The notes below the pieces were generated by a model. It worked only from the letters and a program-made list of their open reading frames with translations, made no database searches and was not told where the DNA came from. This document shows positions 22,516 to 35,763 of a stretch of 64,000 bases of DNA, one piece after another. Location of the stretch: NCBI GenBank assembly GCA_011317545.1, contig WUJK01000001.1, positions 806,001 through 870,000 on the forward strand. The letters run 5' to 3'. Each line of letters starts with the position of its first letter. Positions within the stretch are counted from its first letter, which is position 1. Position numbers and translations under genes: made by a program. Source of the DNA: Coniella vitis (lineage: Eukaryota > Ascomycota > Sordariomycetes > Diaporthales > Schizoparmaceae).

Positions 22516-23954
22516 TTAACCGCCCAGCGGACATTGAGCAGCACAGTCAGGGCCGTGTCCCAGTCCCGCGATCCTGCCAAAGCTACCAACCATCTGGCCG
22601 AACAGTGAGCGATCTGGCACCACAACTTGGCCGTGCTGCCCCGAGGGCACGGTGAACGGTCCGTTCTTAGCCAATGGGAAGTCGGGGGTGCCATCAGCAT
22701 TCCAGGTGAACTTTTGCGTCCGGATCGTGCGGTAAATGTCGCCCAGCGGCTCAGCTGTCGTCTGGGCATGGTAGACCAGGTAGTCCTCGGACCCGTCTGG
22801 ACTGGTGGTGAAACTGGCGTGGCCAGTGCCGTAGATGCCCTCGACCGTGTTTTGGTGAAACACGCAGCCATCCTTGTGCTTCCGCCAGCTCTGATATTGC
22901 ATGGGGTCGTTGCCCACTAATTCGAGCATTCCTAGGCAGTAGAAGGGTGTGTTGACGCGAGCAGCCGAGTAAATGACAAAGTTTTGGCCAGTTGTTGGGT
23001 TGATGAGCTGTTGTGGACCCTCGTTGGTGGCCAAGCGCGTGTCAGGTCGTCCATATGGCACTCTTTCCCAGGGTTCGTTGGGAACAGAGATCATCCTCCG
23101 GTCAACCAAATCGCTGTCGACAGTCCAGGGGTCAGACATGTGCGTGATGCACAAGTTGGCTGGCCAGGCAGACGTCTGTTCTTGCCAGCATGAGTAGAGA
23201 TGGTATAACTGGTCATTGTACTTGAAGTAGGTCCCGTCAATGGCAAACTGATCGTAGGTATTGAGCATGCCTTTAAGAGTAAAGTTGGACTGCCACGGAT
23301 CGGAGCCTCCCTCCAAGACAAACATGCGGTGGTTGATGGCTGGGCAGTTGACGGGACACAGAGCATCCTGCAGAGGCGGAGGATTGTCAAAGTCGGGCGT
23401 GGCCGTGAAGATGATGTAGAAAGTGCCTGAGATGTTGTGGATCTCAGGAGCCCACAGATCCGTGGACCAAGGCTCGCCACTCGTGCTGTTCGGGTTGAAG
23501 ACGACGCGGGTCTCGGCGTAGTCCCAGTTGTCGGTCAGCACCTTACTCCGCTTGAGTGTGATGTTGTCGTTGGTTGTGTAGGTGAACAAGTACCACAGCT
23601 GCCCGCTGGCATCTTTATACTTTGTCATCCAAGGGTCGCCCACATTTTGGGTGAAGATTGGATTGTTGAAGGTTGTGTTGGTGGTTGTATTGGTTCCCTA
23701 TCAAGGACAAATGTTACTCAAAAACATATGCCATTGGCGTTCGTGCTTGCATGGCCGCGAGAGGGTGTGACGCCGTGATCAATACTAATCTAAGGTCCAA
23801 CAGGCCATAAACGTACAACTTGGTCTGGGGGCCAGTACTGCGGTCCAGCCTTGTTGGGATCAAAGGATTCGGCATGGGCCACGAGCGATTGAATTGCCAG
23901 TAGTGCAGCTATCAGGAATTCAAAGCCCCTGTTCAGCACCACAGCCATGGTCAT
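22516..23954 (-). CDS. Secreted glycoside hydrolase family 43 (arabinan/xylan-type)
   Basis: Two exons, 23954-23817 and 23697-22516, joined over a 119-nt intron (gtacgt...atag), give 439 aa. Residues 1-29 form a signal peptide (hydrophobic FEFLIAALLAIQSLVAHA). GH43 hallmarks: VGDPWMTKY (catalytic base Asp), DLWAPEIH in blade 2, FAIDGTYF (second Asp) and TNEGPQQL (catalytic acid Glu). Four Cys and several N-glycosylation sequons fit secretion. The family removes or cuts arabinose/xylose side chains of plant cell-wall polymers; the exact linkage is not readable here. Nearby genes are not of this type, so it stands alone. The start at 23954 was chosen because an upstream non-ATG extension would bury the signal peptide. 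Confidence 0.9.
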
Positions 23955-25168
23955 CTCTGTTTGAAGAGAAGACAGCTTGTGGGTGCCGTTGACGGTGGGA
24001 GGTATTCCCAGCGTCCCGAGGCTCGACTCCCTTGAGGATTGACGTAGAACAGACAGCAGGAAGAGTCGCGTCGACAAGGCTGAATGAGGTGCGAAGATGA
24101 GGATTTTTATCATAGAATCAAATTGTATTTGCTGCCGTCAGCTTGCCATGGGCAAAAGAATTGTCCAAGAACCTAGAGCCCATCGGTGAGCCGTCTGTCC
24201 TTCTCCGCACATGGGTGGACATGATTGATCGTCCTGCATGGCCAAGCGCCGCAGCAGGTGACATGCTGCAGAAGCCGGCAAATGCAAGATATTTGCTGCA
24301 AAGCAGTGAGAAGGTGTGAATGTTGGCGCTCTGGCTCATTGATACAAATCAATTCGAGAAAGTGATTATCTAGACGACATTGGTCGAGGTGACATTGGCA
24401 TGCTAGAGGAAAGCACTGGGGGATTCCACGTGTTGGGTGTCATATCGCAGCAAGTACCGAATACTAGATGCATCCTGAATTATGGGGAAGTTGGGCGCCT
24501 TTTCGCCAGCAAATGCGGGGTCCTCTGCCGCCGAAAGGTACAGGTACTTGCTGCATCCATTGCTTGAACCTCCTTCTCGACGAACGCAACGTACTGTGCT
24601 TTCGCACCAGTGGCACTGTGTTCAGGTCAGGAGCCAGTGAGTCAATCAGTGATGCTCATGATGGTGAAATCGGATCAAAATTCCCAGCTGCTTAGTCCAA
24701 AACTTTTGGTCAGTTATGTATGCGTAGAAGGGTAACGATATGTAAGAGAAATTCAAGATATATCGGGCGCTTGTCTATTTGTAGATGGACAGTGCAGTGA
24801 ACAGAGGCGGCCGCGACAGATCAAGTCAGCTGATCTGTCACGTGCTGTCGGCTAATCCTCGGTCGCTTCCTGCTAGGGCGCACTCTGCAGCGAAATTCGC
24901 CCAGAAGGCACGAGGTGCGCTCGGGCCATGTGCACTTCACGGGCAGCGCCCCACTAAGAAATTCCCAGCGACTAGCCCTGGCACCGTCCAATCAGCCCGC
25001 CCAGCCCAAACTTCGCAGTTTCTGTTGAAGGCTTTCCATGAAGGCTTTCCAAACCTCCAAACCTCCCACCCTCCCGTCCCCATCGCCAGCGTCGTCGCCA
25101 GACTCAATCCTTCCGACAACAACCCGCGACCCGATCGATCCCTCCCTCCATACCAACATACAGACATA
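23955..25168. promoter_or_regulatory. Divergent promoter region: GH43 (-) and Rps2 (+)
   Basis: The 1.2 kb drives two divergent genes. The last 150 bases before the Rps2 start are C-rich and pyrimidine-rich, as in ribosomal-protein promoters. An ORF reading through into Rps2 from 24785 is leader, not protein. Confidence 0.5.
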
Positions 25169-26159
25169 ATGGCTGACCGTGGTGGTGCTCCTGCCCGTGG
25201 TGGCTTCGGCGACCGTGCTCGTGGTGACCGTGGCCGTGGTCGTGGCCGTGGCCGTGGCCGCCGTGGAGGCAAGAGCGAGGAGAAGGAGTGGCAGCCCGTG
25301 ACCAAGCTGGGCCGTCTGGTAAAGGCTGGCAAGATCAAGAGCATGGAGGAGATCTACCTGCACTCCCTGCCCATCAAGGAGTACCAGATTGTCGACTTCT
25401 TCCTGCCCAAGCTCAAGGACGAGGTCATGAAGGTGCGTTGGCTTGCCAATGGAAATGGGCAATCAATTATTGCAGATTTTTGCTGCTCCATTTGGGCTAG
25501 CGATCCAACTCAAGTTCTTGTGCACTGACTCTTGGCTCGTGTCATTTCCCAATTACAGATCAAGCCCGTCCAGAAGCAGACCCGTGCCGGTCAGCGTACC
25601 CGCTTCAAGGCCATCGTCATTATTGGTGACTCCGAGGGCCACGTTGGTCTGGGTATCAAGACCTCCAAGGAGGTTGCCACCGCTATCCGCGCCGCCATCA
25701 TCATCGCCAAGCTCAGCGTTATCCCCATCCGCCGTGGTTACTGGGGAAGCAACCTGGGTCAGCCCCACTCGATTCCCGTCAAGGAGTCTGGCAAGTGCGG
25801 TTCCGTCACCGTCAGAGTATGTTTGCCTTCCCCCATTGCCTCACAGATTTCTTGCCTCGGGACTTCTTGGTTGCGCATTGCTAACATGTGTTGCCTTCTA
25901 GCTGATCCCCGCTCCCCGTGGTACCTCCCTTGTCGCCTCCCCCGCTGTCAAGCGTCTCTTGCAGCTGGCTGGTATCGAGGACGCCTACACCTCCTCTTCC
26001 GGCTCCACCAAGACCCTCGAGAACACCCTGAAGGCTACCTTCGCTGCCATCTCCAACACCTACGGCTTCCTTACCCCCAACCTGTGGAAGGAGACCAAGC
26101 TCATCCGCTCCCCTCTCGAGGAGTTCGCCGATACCCTGCGCACCGAGAAGCGCTACTAG
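25169..26159 (+). CDS. rps2: 40S ribosomal protein uS5 (Rps2)
   Basis: Three exons, 25169-25432, 25559-25816 and 25902-26159, encode 259 aa, the usual size. The N-terminal RG-rich tail (GDRGRGRGRGRG) is a typical methylation target. The body shows EWQPVTKLGRLVKAGKIKSM, KPVQKQTRAGQRTRFKAIV and the S5 signature GYWGSNLGQPHSIPVKESGK. The protein sits at the mRNA entry side of the small subunit and acts in decoding fidelity. Introns are 126 and 85 nt, in codon phase 0. Strong codon bias (C-ending codons) contrasts with the neighbours and suggests high expression. Confidence 0.97.
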
Positions 26160-27043
26160 ATTGGTCGCACGAGAAGTTATGGTGTCTTGAAGGGCGTCTG
26201 AGGGCTGCTATATTGCATGGGTTCGGGAAACTGGTTACGTCTTCCAGTCGGGTTTTGCAAGATTGGGACAATTGGTCCTACCAAAAAATATTGAAATCTG
26301 TTATCTGAACGATTCACATGCATGGCGCCTTTTTGTGACCCGTACATCCGTTGAAAGCTATGCACTGCTCAGGTTTAGATTCAATTACGGTTTACGCCAT
26401 TCATTCAGGCGTAGCTTGTCTGGTCGCTCTACGAACTGGCCTCAGGTAAGACGACATTAAAGACGGAATATGGTCTATTTGATCTTGAGACTGGCAAGTG
26501 CCAGCATCCGGGCGTCATGAGACTTGAAATTTGGAATCCACGGTAAGGTACAGCTCGACATGACCGACAAAGTCAGGATGACCACTTTGTTGGCGCCAAA
26601 TTGCGCTGGCGAAAAGGAAGACTCGAATCAGGCAAGCAAGACGCGGACATGATGCCGTAGTGCTCTTTCTAGGACTCAGATCAGCGTCGCCGCAGGGAAA
26701 TGTGATCGGACCGCATGTGTGGCAGGAACAAAACAACAAGCACAGTGCAGCCTCCGTCCAATTTCTGAGTGCGGTCACGTTCAAGTCATCCAGCATTCTC
26801 CCTCCACCATCTTCATAGCCCACCTCACTGAACGTCGCCGCGACACAGCGACAGCTTGCTCAGTCTCTCATTTTGGAATCTGGTTTCTTGGAACGACTAA
26901 TTTTGGCTCTGTTACTCATCTTGTCTGGAGTCTGCATATTGCTGCCACTCTTTTCTCTGTTTGAGACGCTCAAGTTTCACGCAGTGGCCTTGAAGAGACA
27001 ATCACCCCTTCTCGGCTGCTCTATGCTCGACTCTGCTTCCATC
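26160..27043. other. Intergenic between Rps2 and the WSC gene
   Basis: No gene is seen. The frame of the WSC gene extends to 26873 without an ATG, so its 5' leader is here; another ATG at 27023 would add seven residues. Confidence 0.55.
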
Positions 27044-30000
27044 ATGTTGCACTCGTCCACGGTGGTATCGCGGCCCTTGACCCTTGTCACTGTCATCTGC
27101 ACTGCGATTGTCTATCTGGTCTCCTTTGCAGAGGGCGTGAACGTCCTGCCATGGGCATCCAACAGCGTCGATGGTCACTTTACGGACATTGATAAGCGCA
27201 ACTGGAAAGCCGAGCTCAGTCCCTTCGTTCTTGGCCCTCCTGAAGACCTGGATGATGACCGTGACGCCGTTGATACTTCATTGGCAAATGTTAGTACATT
27301 CAGCGAGAATCATGCTCAAGTTTCTGCCTCGAGTCGAGACGAAGATATCGGAATTCCTCTCCCGACCCCTATCGCAACACCATTGTCCATTGTTACATCT
27401 TTCCTTGGTGCAGGAGTTGGTGGTGTCTCGGGCCTTCTTCCTTCAAATAACCCGCTGGCATCCGCAGTCCCAGTTTCGACGAGTGGCCCTAGTGGTGGGC
27501 TCTTGGGTTCAGTGCTTTCTATTATTGCCGGCCCACCGAATCCTACGGCTCTTTCAGGCGGTTCTGGCGGCGTTGACGAACCTCTCGGTGGGCTATTGAG
27601 TGTCTTGTCGAATGCTGCTCCCGCCTCTGGTCTGCCTGGATCCATCACCGCAGCACCGCCACTAGCCGCACCCACTGACGCTGCTGGGCTTGTACCTGCT
27701 CTCGGCATCATCAGTGGCGTGGCGTCTGTACTCACCGCCGTTCTAGGCCCCTTTGACAATGACAGTAGTGGGAGCGGGCTGTTGGGCCAACTTTCTGCGA
27801 ACGTACTCAATTCCATCACTACCATCGCAGCTGATCCCGCAGCTGTCCTTGCTGACCCGCTGGCGGCCGTCAACAACCTCCAGAGCCAAGTTTCAGCAGC
27901 TCTTGACAGTTTGCCATCAGCGGTCGCCGCCGGGGTCCAGATTGCTGGTCAGGTCGGAGGCGATCTGGCGGATGCATTGAAATCATCGAGCGATCTTTTG
28001 GATGCAGCGCCGGACGTGGCCGATGGTGTTGCTGACCAGGTTGGATCTCTCCTCGAGGCGGCACCCGATCTTGCTACTGGCATCCCTGCAGCAGCCCTCT
28101 CTGCCGTCAATCAGGTCGAGTCGATCTTGAGTTCAGCACCAAATGCTGGTAGCGATGTTAGTGGGGTTCTCAACGGGCTCAAGGATGAGTTATCGTCTGC
28201 TTTGACCAATGCTGCGCCGGAAATCTCATCTCTTGCTGCTGCTGTTGGAAGCCAGGTCGTCGGAGCGTTACCAACAGGCCTCCAGCCACTAGTATCAGGA
28301 GCCATCACGTCGATACAAGATGGCGCCAGTGGGCTTATGTGCCAAGTGTCTGATGTTGTCAGCGGAACGACACTCGTATTCGGCGTGTCATGCTCTGGGT
28401 CGTCGCCAGGACTTGGTTCGCCATCAACAGCCATCGCAACAGTGCCTCTTGCAATATCGACATCGCCTAACGTTGTGCAAACGCAGCCTGCATCATCCTC
28501 GCCCCAGCTTGCTTCTCTGCTGTCTTCGCTCAGCTCATCGGTCTTCAATGCAGAGTCGACTGAATCCTTAACGTTTACTCCTGGAACAGCTTCCAACGCA
28601 ATGTCTGCCTTGTCAGGACTGGCTTCCTTGATCAGCCAAGTCACGCAACTTTCTTTGATTGCTACGACCTCGGTGGTGCTGCCAAGTGCGCCTGCATCAA
28701 GTAAGTCATTGTGGCCTCCAGCTCTAGCATTGACGTTGTTTCACCGCTAACATGAAGCCCCCCGCAGCATCAGCGGGATCCAACGCCACGCCAACGATCA
28801 CCGTCGCGGAGACCACGATATACTATGTTCGGACGATCACTGAGCTGATAGCCTCGACTGAAATTCAGACCAGTGTTATCTCACTGTGTCCTTCTGCATT
28901 TTCGTCATACTCGTTCTTGTCCTACCCTATCACTCCATCTACGTCGTTGGTTGGTTCTCAAACGCCTTCGACTACAGACGGCTCTGATGCAGGCTCTTGC
29001 CCTGGTCAGGGATATACTTGCGACGACTGCCTTGATGGCTGGTTTTGCCCGCCTGTGCAGACGCCAGCTCTGCCAGCGCCTTGTGGTCACGGGTGGCCCT
29101 GCTATCACTGTCGAGGAGGTTGGTTTTGTGTTCCAGTTCCACCAACGGCTGGCGCCGCTACGAAAATGTATCCGCTACCTCATGCGAGGTTCACGCCTCC
29201 CACAACTTCCATGATCACGAACGAATACCAATCGATAGGCTGCTACCGGGATTTTCAGGACAGGGTGCTCAAGGACGCCCAATTTTCTGCCGTGACTAGC
29301 GGTATGACGAATGAAGCGTGTATCAATTTCTGTCAAGCAAGGGGACTTAATCTTGCAGGAACCGAAATGGGATCTCAATGCTATTGTGGAAATTCCCTGC
29401 TCGTCTCCACCAAAATTGACAACAATGAATGTAACATGAACTGTACTGGCAACGCTGCCAATTCTGGTACGTGCGGTGGTATCTGGGCACTGGACATTTG
29501 GGCGCTCCCTCATGGTGATCAACAAGCCTCGCCTGCTTTGCTTTCCTATTCTGCTCGATCGCCAGGTGGCAATGGACACAGGAAGCGTGAAGGCCCGGTC
29601 GATCGGGCTTCTTGGCAGCCGTATGCATCATTTGATGAAGGACATAATAGGCAAGCATCCCCAATGAACGTGTCCCAACTCGAGTTAGCTATGCTTTCTG
29701 CTATCGCCATGAAGGTCAGCGAAGTGGCAGCAACGGAGCCCTCGAGCGCAAGCGGTATAATCGGAAGTGTGTCCACGATCCTCAGCATGGGGATGTCTAG
29801 CATTGCTAGTGAGCTCTCATTGGCTGTTGCTCTGGAACCCAGCACGCAGCCGTCAGGCCGGCCCAACATCTCCCTTGCATCAAGCCCTGTTGTGCTCGAT
29901 AAGACCACTTCGATAATCACGATGTATGCTGTCAGAAGTCAAATGATCAGCAGTAAAGCGCTATGGATTGATTCATCTGGAACCAGAGACGGCGGTCGTC

Positions 30001-30167
30001 CTACTACCGCCAAGGACAAGGCGTCCTGTGGGACGGGAGTCGTTTCTGCACCTTGCGGCATATCAGACATGACGTTGCCCACTCAACCAGCCATGTCACC
30101 GTCACCAGTCTTGACGGGACGCAGGCGGGCTCGAATGGTACCTCGGCATTGGGTTCATCACGTATGA
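27044..30167 (+). CDS. Large secreted WSC-domain protein with Ala/Ser/Leu repeats
   Basis: Two exons, 27044-28700 and 28768-30167 (gtaagt...gcag), encode about 1018 aa. A signal peptide is at 1-31 (LTLVTVICTAIVYLVSFAEG). Residues 150-530 are low-complexity Ala/Ser/Leu/Val with repeated helical units (LLDAAPDVADG, LLEAAPDLATG). Then come two Cys repeats of the form GxxCxxCxxGWFC(P/V)PV (YTCDDCLDGWFCPP and WPCYHCRGGWFCVP). A WSC domain is at about 705-785 (YQSIGCYRDFQDRVL to GSQCYCGNSLL), a carbohydrate-binding module of fungal wall proteins. The C-terminus is oddly Arg-rich with no GPI signal. A different frame near 30095-30185 looks more protein-like, so the last exon may be mis-modelled or shifted. 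Confidence 0.78.
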
Positions 30168-33100
30168 AGCTTCTAGAAGGTTAATCCACCCGTCATTGAT
30201 AACTATGTCTCTGTGGATGATGGGATTCGTCAAAGACGCGCGCTGTTCGCGCATATTCTCTCGAAGGGGGACTTTGACTGCGACCTGGCCTATGGACCTG
30301 GATCATAGCCATTATTTCAAAAGATCCATTGATATCTCACGAGTAGGCATCGTCTTAGGGGAGTGTGCTCATTGTCGATATTGTCAGCTACCACATGGGT
30401 AATGGTACGTGAGTGATGAGCAGACCAGATGTTTTACAGCACAGATATTTTAGCGATTCTTTTACAGAAACCCAAATTCAATATACTGCAGATGAGAAAA
30501 CAATGTGCCAACCGAACCTGGCACTACATTCCTGTGGTTCATGTTCGAGTGTTACCGCGTTCGGCATCCGAAGGGATCGTGACCGGACACAGGAAGCATG
30601 GCTTCAAGCCGACGGCAAGAGCCGATGCAGGTCAAAGTGACAATTCTCATTCCACATGGTATTGTACTTACGCATATGTCTTTGTGGTACGAAACACGAA
30701 GCGCCATCGAGATGGCGACTTTTGGCGGAAAGCGATGGGTTACCTTACAGTGACCTGACTGACAAACTGAGCAAGTCCTGCGACCCCGACGGCTGCTAGG
30801 AAAGTATCGAGACATTCTGCCGTTGTTGTCTTTGCCTTGGCGTCCAATTTACTGTTTCTTATACTAAATAGGGAGGCCCGATTATGGGCTCGCTGAAATT
30901 AATTTTTTTTTCTGTCCAATACGGTTGATCGCCTAAATACATTGATTCTTTTTCCCTGCAATGTGGGTGTTGTGGTTTGTGAGAAGGCAGGAGGCCAGGA
31001 TGGAAGCAGAGGGCGGCTTAGTTGCATTCAGGCACGAGAATGTACTTGAGCCTTTTCTTCCTCCCCCCCCCCCTTTTAAAGTTCATATCTGTATCGGGAT
31101 GTCCGTCCATTCAAGACTGAGCGAGCATGCGCGGCGCAAGCCCACCCAACCCGAGCGTCCAAAACGAGAGCCCTTCCAATCAGTCCCCCCCTTCCATTTC
31201 TCTAGGTATCATCATCATTGTCCAGTAAGGAAAAATCAGCCCGGTTTCCCACGGCAATAATATTCATGTATGTACATAGTAATGAGAGCGGAAGCCAGGA
31301 TAGGGTGTGAGGATGGTCCGCTGGTTGATTTGATTGATTGATTGCTTGGTTGGATGGACGGATGGATGGTTGACGGGCAAATTGAGGAAACCGCAAAAGA
31401 AGTGAGTGATTTGGGTTGTAAAGTAACAGAGCATACAAGGAACGCCTTTTAAGGCTACTTGCTGCTGCTGCTACCCAGCCCAACCAGCCAGCAAGAACCC
31501 GGGCTGTATGCATGCATGCATGCGCGGAGGGAAGGGGCGAAGGAGGGTGGTGGGGGCTTGTTTGCATTCTTTGGTTGCAAAGGAAGGGGGAAAAAAAGTA
31601 TTGCAGGAAGGTGTAAGTAATGTATTGGATATTATCATATATTGATTATATTCGAGTGCATGCTGCACGCTTTTTTTCTTTCTCTAGCGATTTATTGAGG
31701 GCGTTTTATGTAGGCTGTGCGAAGAAGGCAAAGGGAAAAAAAAAGAGGTTTTCATATTTGTATATTCAAAGGCGTACTCTGATCAATATCTATGTTTGTT
31801 ATGTGGCTGGGGGTGCTGGTGAGTGAGTGAGTGAGTGAGTGAGTGAGTGAGTGAGTGATCGTGAGTATGTGTGTCTGTGTGTGTATGTCTAGTACATGCA
31901 CGTATGTACACACAGTCTGATGAAAATCTGCGAAGATGGTGGGTTCGGAGTGAGCAGAATTGAAATGAATGAAGCACACGGAGTGGCAGTTAACCAATCC
32001 CTGGATTGGAGAAATGGAGATTCTTTGGTTCATGGAAAGGGTAGAAGAAGAAGAGCTGCTGGTGTTGATGAAGATGATGGGCCTGAAATGAAACTAGATC
32101 TATCATATATACGACGACCAAGATCTACCACCGCAGCACCTTCAACGGCTTACTCTTACTACTTCTTGATATGGACCGTTCACCACCATCACCAATACCT
32201 TCTTCCCAAGTCGCGAGTAAGAGGACTAACGGGCAAGGCTTGCTGCAAGTCATCGGGCAAGGATGAAAGGTTTTATGAATGTTCAGAGCTTAAAAGGATA
32301 TGGGAGAAGGGGAGGCAGTCAATGTGGGACCAAAACGTCATGTACGTAAGACTGACTGAGTAACTGACTGCCAGCAAATAAGTAGCACTTTGTACAGAGG
32401 CAGTCAGTGAAACGTGGTGAACTGTGGGGTCTTTTTGTTCATATTATCTTGACGAGAATTGCCATGTGCGGGAGAAACAGACAAATATGGATGGGGGCTT
32501 GCTTACCCTTCCACAGCAGATGCGCGCCCGTTGTGCAGTGTGTCACCACCCACTTGAGCAACAGCATGTGAGAAATGTAAGTCACATACATGCCCCTGAG
32601 CATGGCAAACTGCCAATACTACAAATCATCCTCGCTTGTTTCAAAAATTGGGGTTTTGGTCTTGTTGGATGTACTCTTGACTTCGTAAATCTTTAGTTTC
32701 GAAGTCGAAGGATTGATGGTGATGATAGCACAAGGACATGCCGTGAATGTTTAGAAGGTTCATTTCATTATATTTCGGTTCCCATTCCATTCATCCTACC
32801 GGTAGTAGAAATGTTTCAAAAGTCTCCCGCCACGCAAAAAAAAGACGTTGCTATTCCAACCATATAAACAGAAAAGAAAACATTGGCATTCAAAGAATAA
32901 ACCCACGTAGAGCCTTTGTCATATTAAATAGAATCAGGCTCATTCGACTACCTTCCCGTAGCGAAACCATAGAGCGTATAAACATGTATAGCATGGTTGA
33001 ATTTTGTGTTTTTTTTTTCGGGGGTGAGAGGGGGTGGGGCGGGGCAGGCCCCCTTGGTGATTTATGGTTGGAAATCTTTTCTCCAGTTACCAGAAACCGG

Positions 33101-33185
33101 TGCCCTGTGCCATCTTCTGGACACTGGTGAGTCCAGTAAAGGGCACAGCAACCTGAAGCCTGAACTGGGGCATCCGTTTGGTGTC
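30168..33185. other. 3-kb convergent stretch without a convincing gene
   Basis: It lies between the WSC gene (+) and the transporter (-), both ending here. ORFs of 88-155 aa exist (for example 31896-32363) but lack family features. It contains a C11 run (31063-31073), GATG-type repeats near 31350, a GTGA microsatellite and a near copy of the GTACATAGTAC motif at 31272. Long 3' UTRs or noncoding RNA are possible. Confidence 0.5.
31819..31858. repeat. (GTGA)n microsatellite
   Basis: About ten perfect tetranucleotide units, followed by a degenerate GTGTGT stretch to about 31888. Confidence 0.9.
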
Positions 33186-34650
33186 TTAGACGGTGTGAGA
33201 AGCCTGCTTGGTAAGGCGCGCCTCGCGACCCTTCTCGGACCAGGGGAAGTGGAACACAGGGATGAGGAAGAAGGAGTTGCTAAAAAGTAGCGGCAAAAAC
33301 CATGTTAGCCAACGTCATGACGATTCAATTGCTAGCCAGGTGTAGGGAACGAAGTGCCAAGTGAGTGCCAAGCAAGGGAGGGGGATATCATAGTAAAGCA
33401 AGCCAGAAGAAAAAAGTTTTTGGGTTTTCATGGAAAGGAAGGGGGGGGGGGAAAGGACAAAAAGGAAGTCGAATGTCTCTCATGCGCGAATTGGCCGCAT
33501 TCGGAAAGCAAGTGCAAAGACGGGAAACAAAAACAATAAGACACTTTTAGGGTGAGGGATGCGCCATTGCGTCTTAACCAAGTGCAAAAGAACTAACCTG
33601 CTGTCGGCGATACCAGCAAACGCATTGTACCACGCGAGAAAGGCTGCGAGCAAGCCAAAGAGACCGCCAGCCTTTTGCAGGCCGGTGGCTGTGTTGGTGG
33701 CTCCGTTGTTGGTAGCAAACTCGGCGGAGCCGAGGAAAAGGAAGGCCAGGTCCAGGAAAAAGAAGAGCAGGAAAAACATGACGGTCGAGCGCAGGGTGCA
33801 CAGCATGAGGATGAAGGTGAAGATGAACCAGCCCATGAGGAAGAAGCCGAGGACGCTCGAAACCTGGGTGGCATCCGTGTAGGCATCTGTGATACCCAGC
33901 GAGGGCGTCAGGATGAGCGCGTACGAAATCCAGAAACCGCCGTATGAGGAGAGCGCCGTTGCGCCAAAGGTGTTGCCAACGGCCATTTCCCTGCACGAAG
34001 AGAGAAAGCCATCTTGTTAGCATTTGCGAAATCCGCGCCGTGGTGTTGCGTGCCATCAACTGCTCTGGTGTGGATGATCATCGGCGCGCGAGTATGGACA
34101 GAAAATGAAGGAAAAAGTAACGCAAGTGTTACACAGCGAACATCAGGTCGCCTTTCCCCACGTGTTTCCGCATTGGCCTCTCAGAATGAATTCTTGGCCC
34201 TCGTGTTTCAACGAGCGCCTGATCACCACTTCAAGCAGACAGACAGCAGCACAGCACAGCAACAACAAGGAGGATGCCAAGCACTCACCACATGCCAGCA
34301 AGGAGCTGCACAAGACCACCGTAGCCAAATGCGACTGCGACGGTAATGTTGGGGGTAGAGACGCCGCGGGCCTGCATGTTGACCAGAGACAACACAAAGG
34401 TGGTGAGGGCGAAAGCGCTCAAGCCAAGCGGCGCTGGGTTGGCCAGCTTGCGGCCCTCGATGGCCTTGTACAGACCAGGCTGGAACTCACCGCCAAAGGC
34501 GGGCAGGCGAACATCGTCGCCTCTGTGAGCGAGGGCATTGGGGTTGCCGGCATGTTGGAAGCGAGGATGGGCAGCGGCGGCCTGGCTGTTGTTGAGATCA
34601 GAGCCAGAGGTGACATAGTCCTTCTCTGTTGTTGATGTTGGTTCGGCCAT
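33186..34650 (-). CDS. GPR1/FUN34/YaaH-family membrane transporter (Ady2/AcpA-like)
   Basis: Three exons, 34650-34289, 33990-33598 and 33279-33186, encode 282 aa. The signature NPAPLGLSAF is at 71-80, at the start of the first of six hydrophobic segments. These include FALTTFVLSLVNMQA, ITVAVAFGYGGLVQLLAGMW, SLGITDAYTDA and FFLLFFFLDLAFLFLG. Family members carry acetate/succinate or act in ammonium export in the plasma membrane (yeast Ady2, A. nidulans AcpA); the substrate here is not proven. The cytosolic N-tail of about 65 residues is normal. The large introns (298 and 318 nt) are longer than elsewhere in the window, and a very long 5' gene-free stretch follows upstream. Confidence 0.92.
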
Positions 34651-35763
34651 TGTGACGAGAAGCGAGTGGACGCTTGTGGTACGGCAGAGTGTGTGGTATG
34701 TGAATGGAGGACAAGCAACAGAGGAGGAGGAGGACGACGAAGGAAGGCGGGGGGGAGAAGAGGAGAAGGAACAAGGAGGATTGAGGATTAGAAATGAACA
34801 ACAAGAGACAGCGAGACTCTTATGGCCGGCCTTGTTGGCACTGCGGCAACAGCTCAGAACCAGAGAGGGAGCAGCAGGGGCGGATCAAAATGAGCCGTGA
34901 GGAGGGTAGCGAGGCCAGTTGGGGATCCTGGATCGACAGACACGTGGAGCGACTGCACGTGGAAAAAGACCTCTGGCTCTTGTAGTTGTTTGTTGTTGTC
35001 GATGTTGCTGCGGTGGTTGATGGGTTGATAATGATGATGGTGGTGGTGGTCTTGTTGCTCTGCTTGTGCGTCTTATTATATGTATTTCTATTTTCTTTTT
35101 TTCTTTCTTTGTTTTTTCTTCTTCCTGTGAACCGTGTCTTGTCACTAGGTGTCCACTGATCGATTGACAGTAAACGGCGGCCCTAGGACGGGAAGTTTAT
35201 TCCCCGGTCTGCAGTTGGGAGCGCGGTGGAAAGGGGAAACAGAAAAGGAAATATCATAAACACAGAAGTAACCGGGCAGGCCAGGGCATGCGCAGGAGGA
35301 GGAGGAGTGGGGGAAGCAGGGCCATTGATATACAAGTCCTATGATACAGACTACTTGCACAATACTGCGGGCACCGTGACCATGTGCCTGTTGATAGGAC
35401 ATAGTCGCACTGCTTCAAATTGACCCCATTCCATCGGTTATGATCAGAAAGAAACGGATGACGATCATTCAATGCCTTCCAGGTCTGATTCCCCAGACGA
35501 AGCTAGTGGGACGGCGGGAGGGGGGCAACAGTGTTCTGTCAGTACTGCAAGTATAGGGTACTTTTACTGTGACTACCCGCTGTGTGCCAGCAATCCACAG
35601 GGGCCTGTGGTGATGGCGCGGCTTGGCAGTGGGCACCTGGCTGCCTAGGTACTTGTACTTGGTAGTAGCGTGGGCGCGTTCAGTGTCCATGGGCCTGGCT
35701 GGAAGGACTGATGGAAGGCCTGGAGGAGCAGGACAGCTGAGGTAGCTGAGGTAGCTGGGGAGG

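Noticed and set aside
31896..32363. 155-aa plus-strand ORF
   Set aside because: No domain, low-complexity His/Arg segments, located between two convergent genes.
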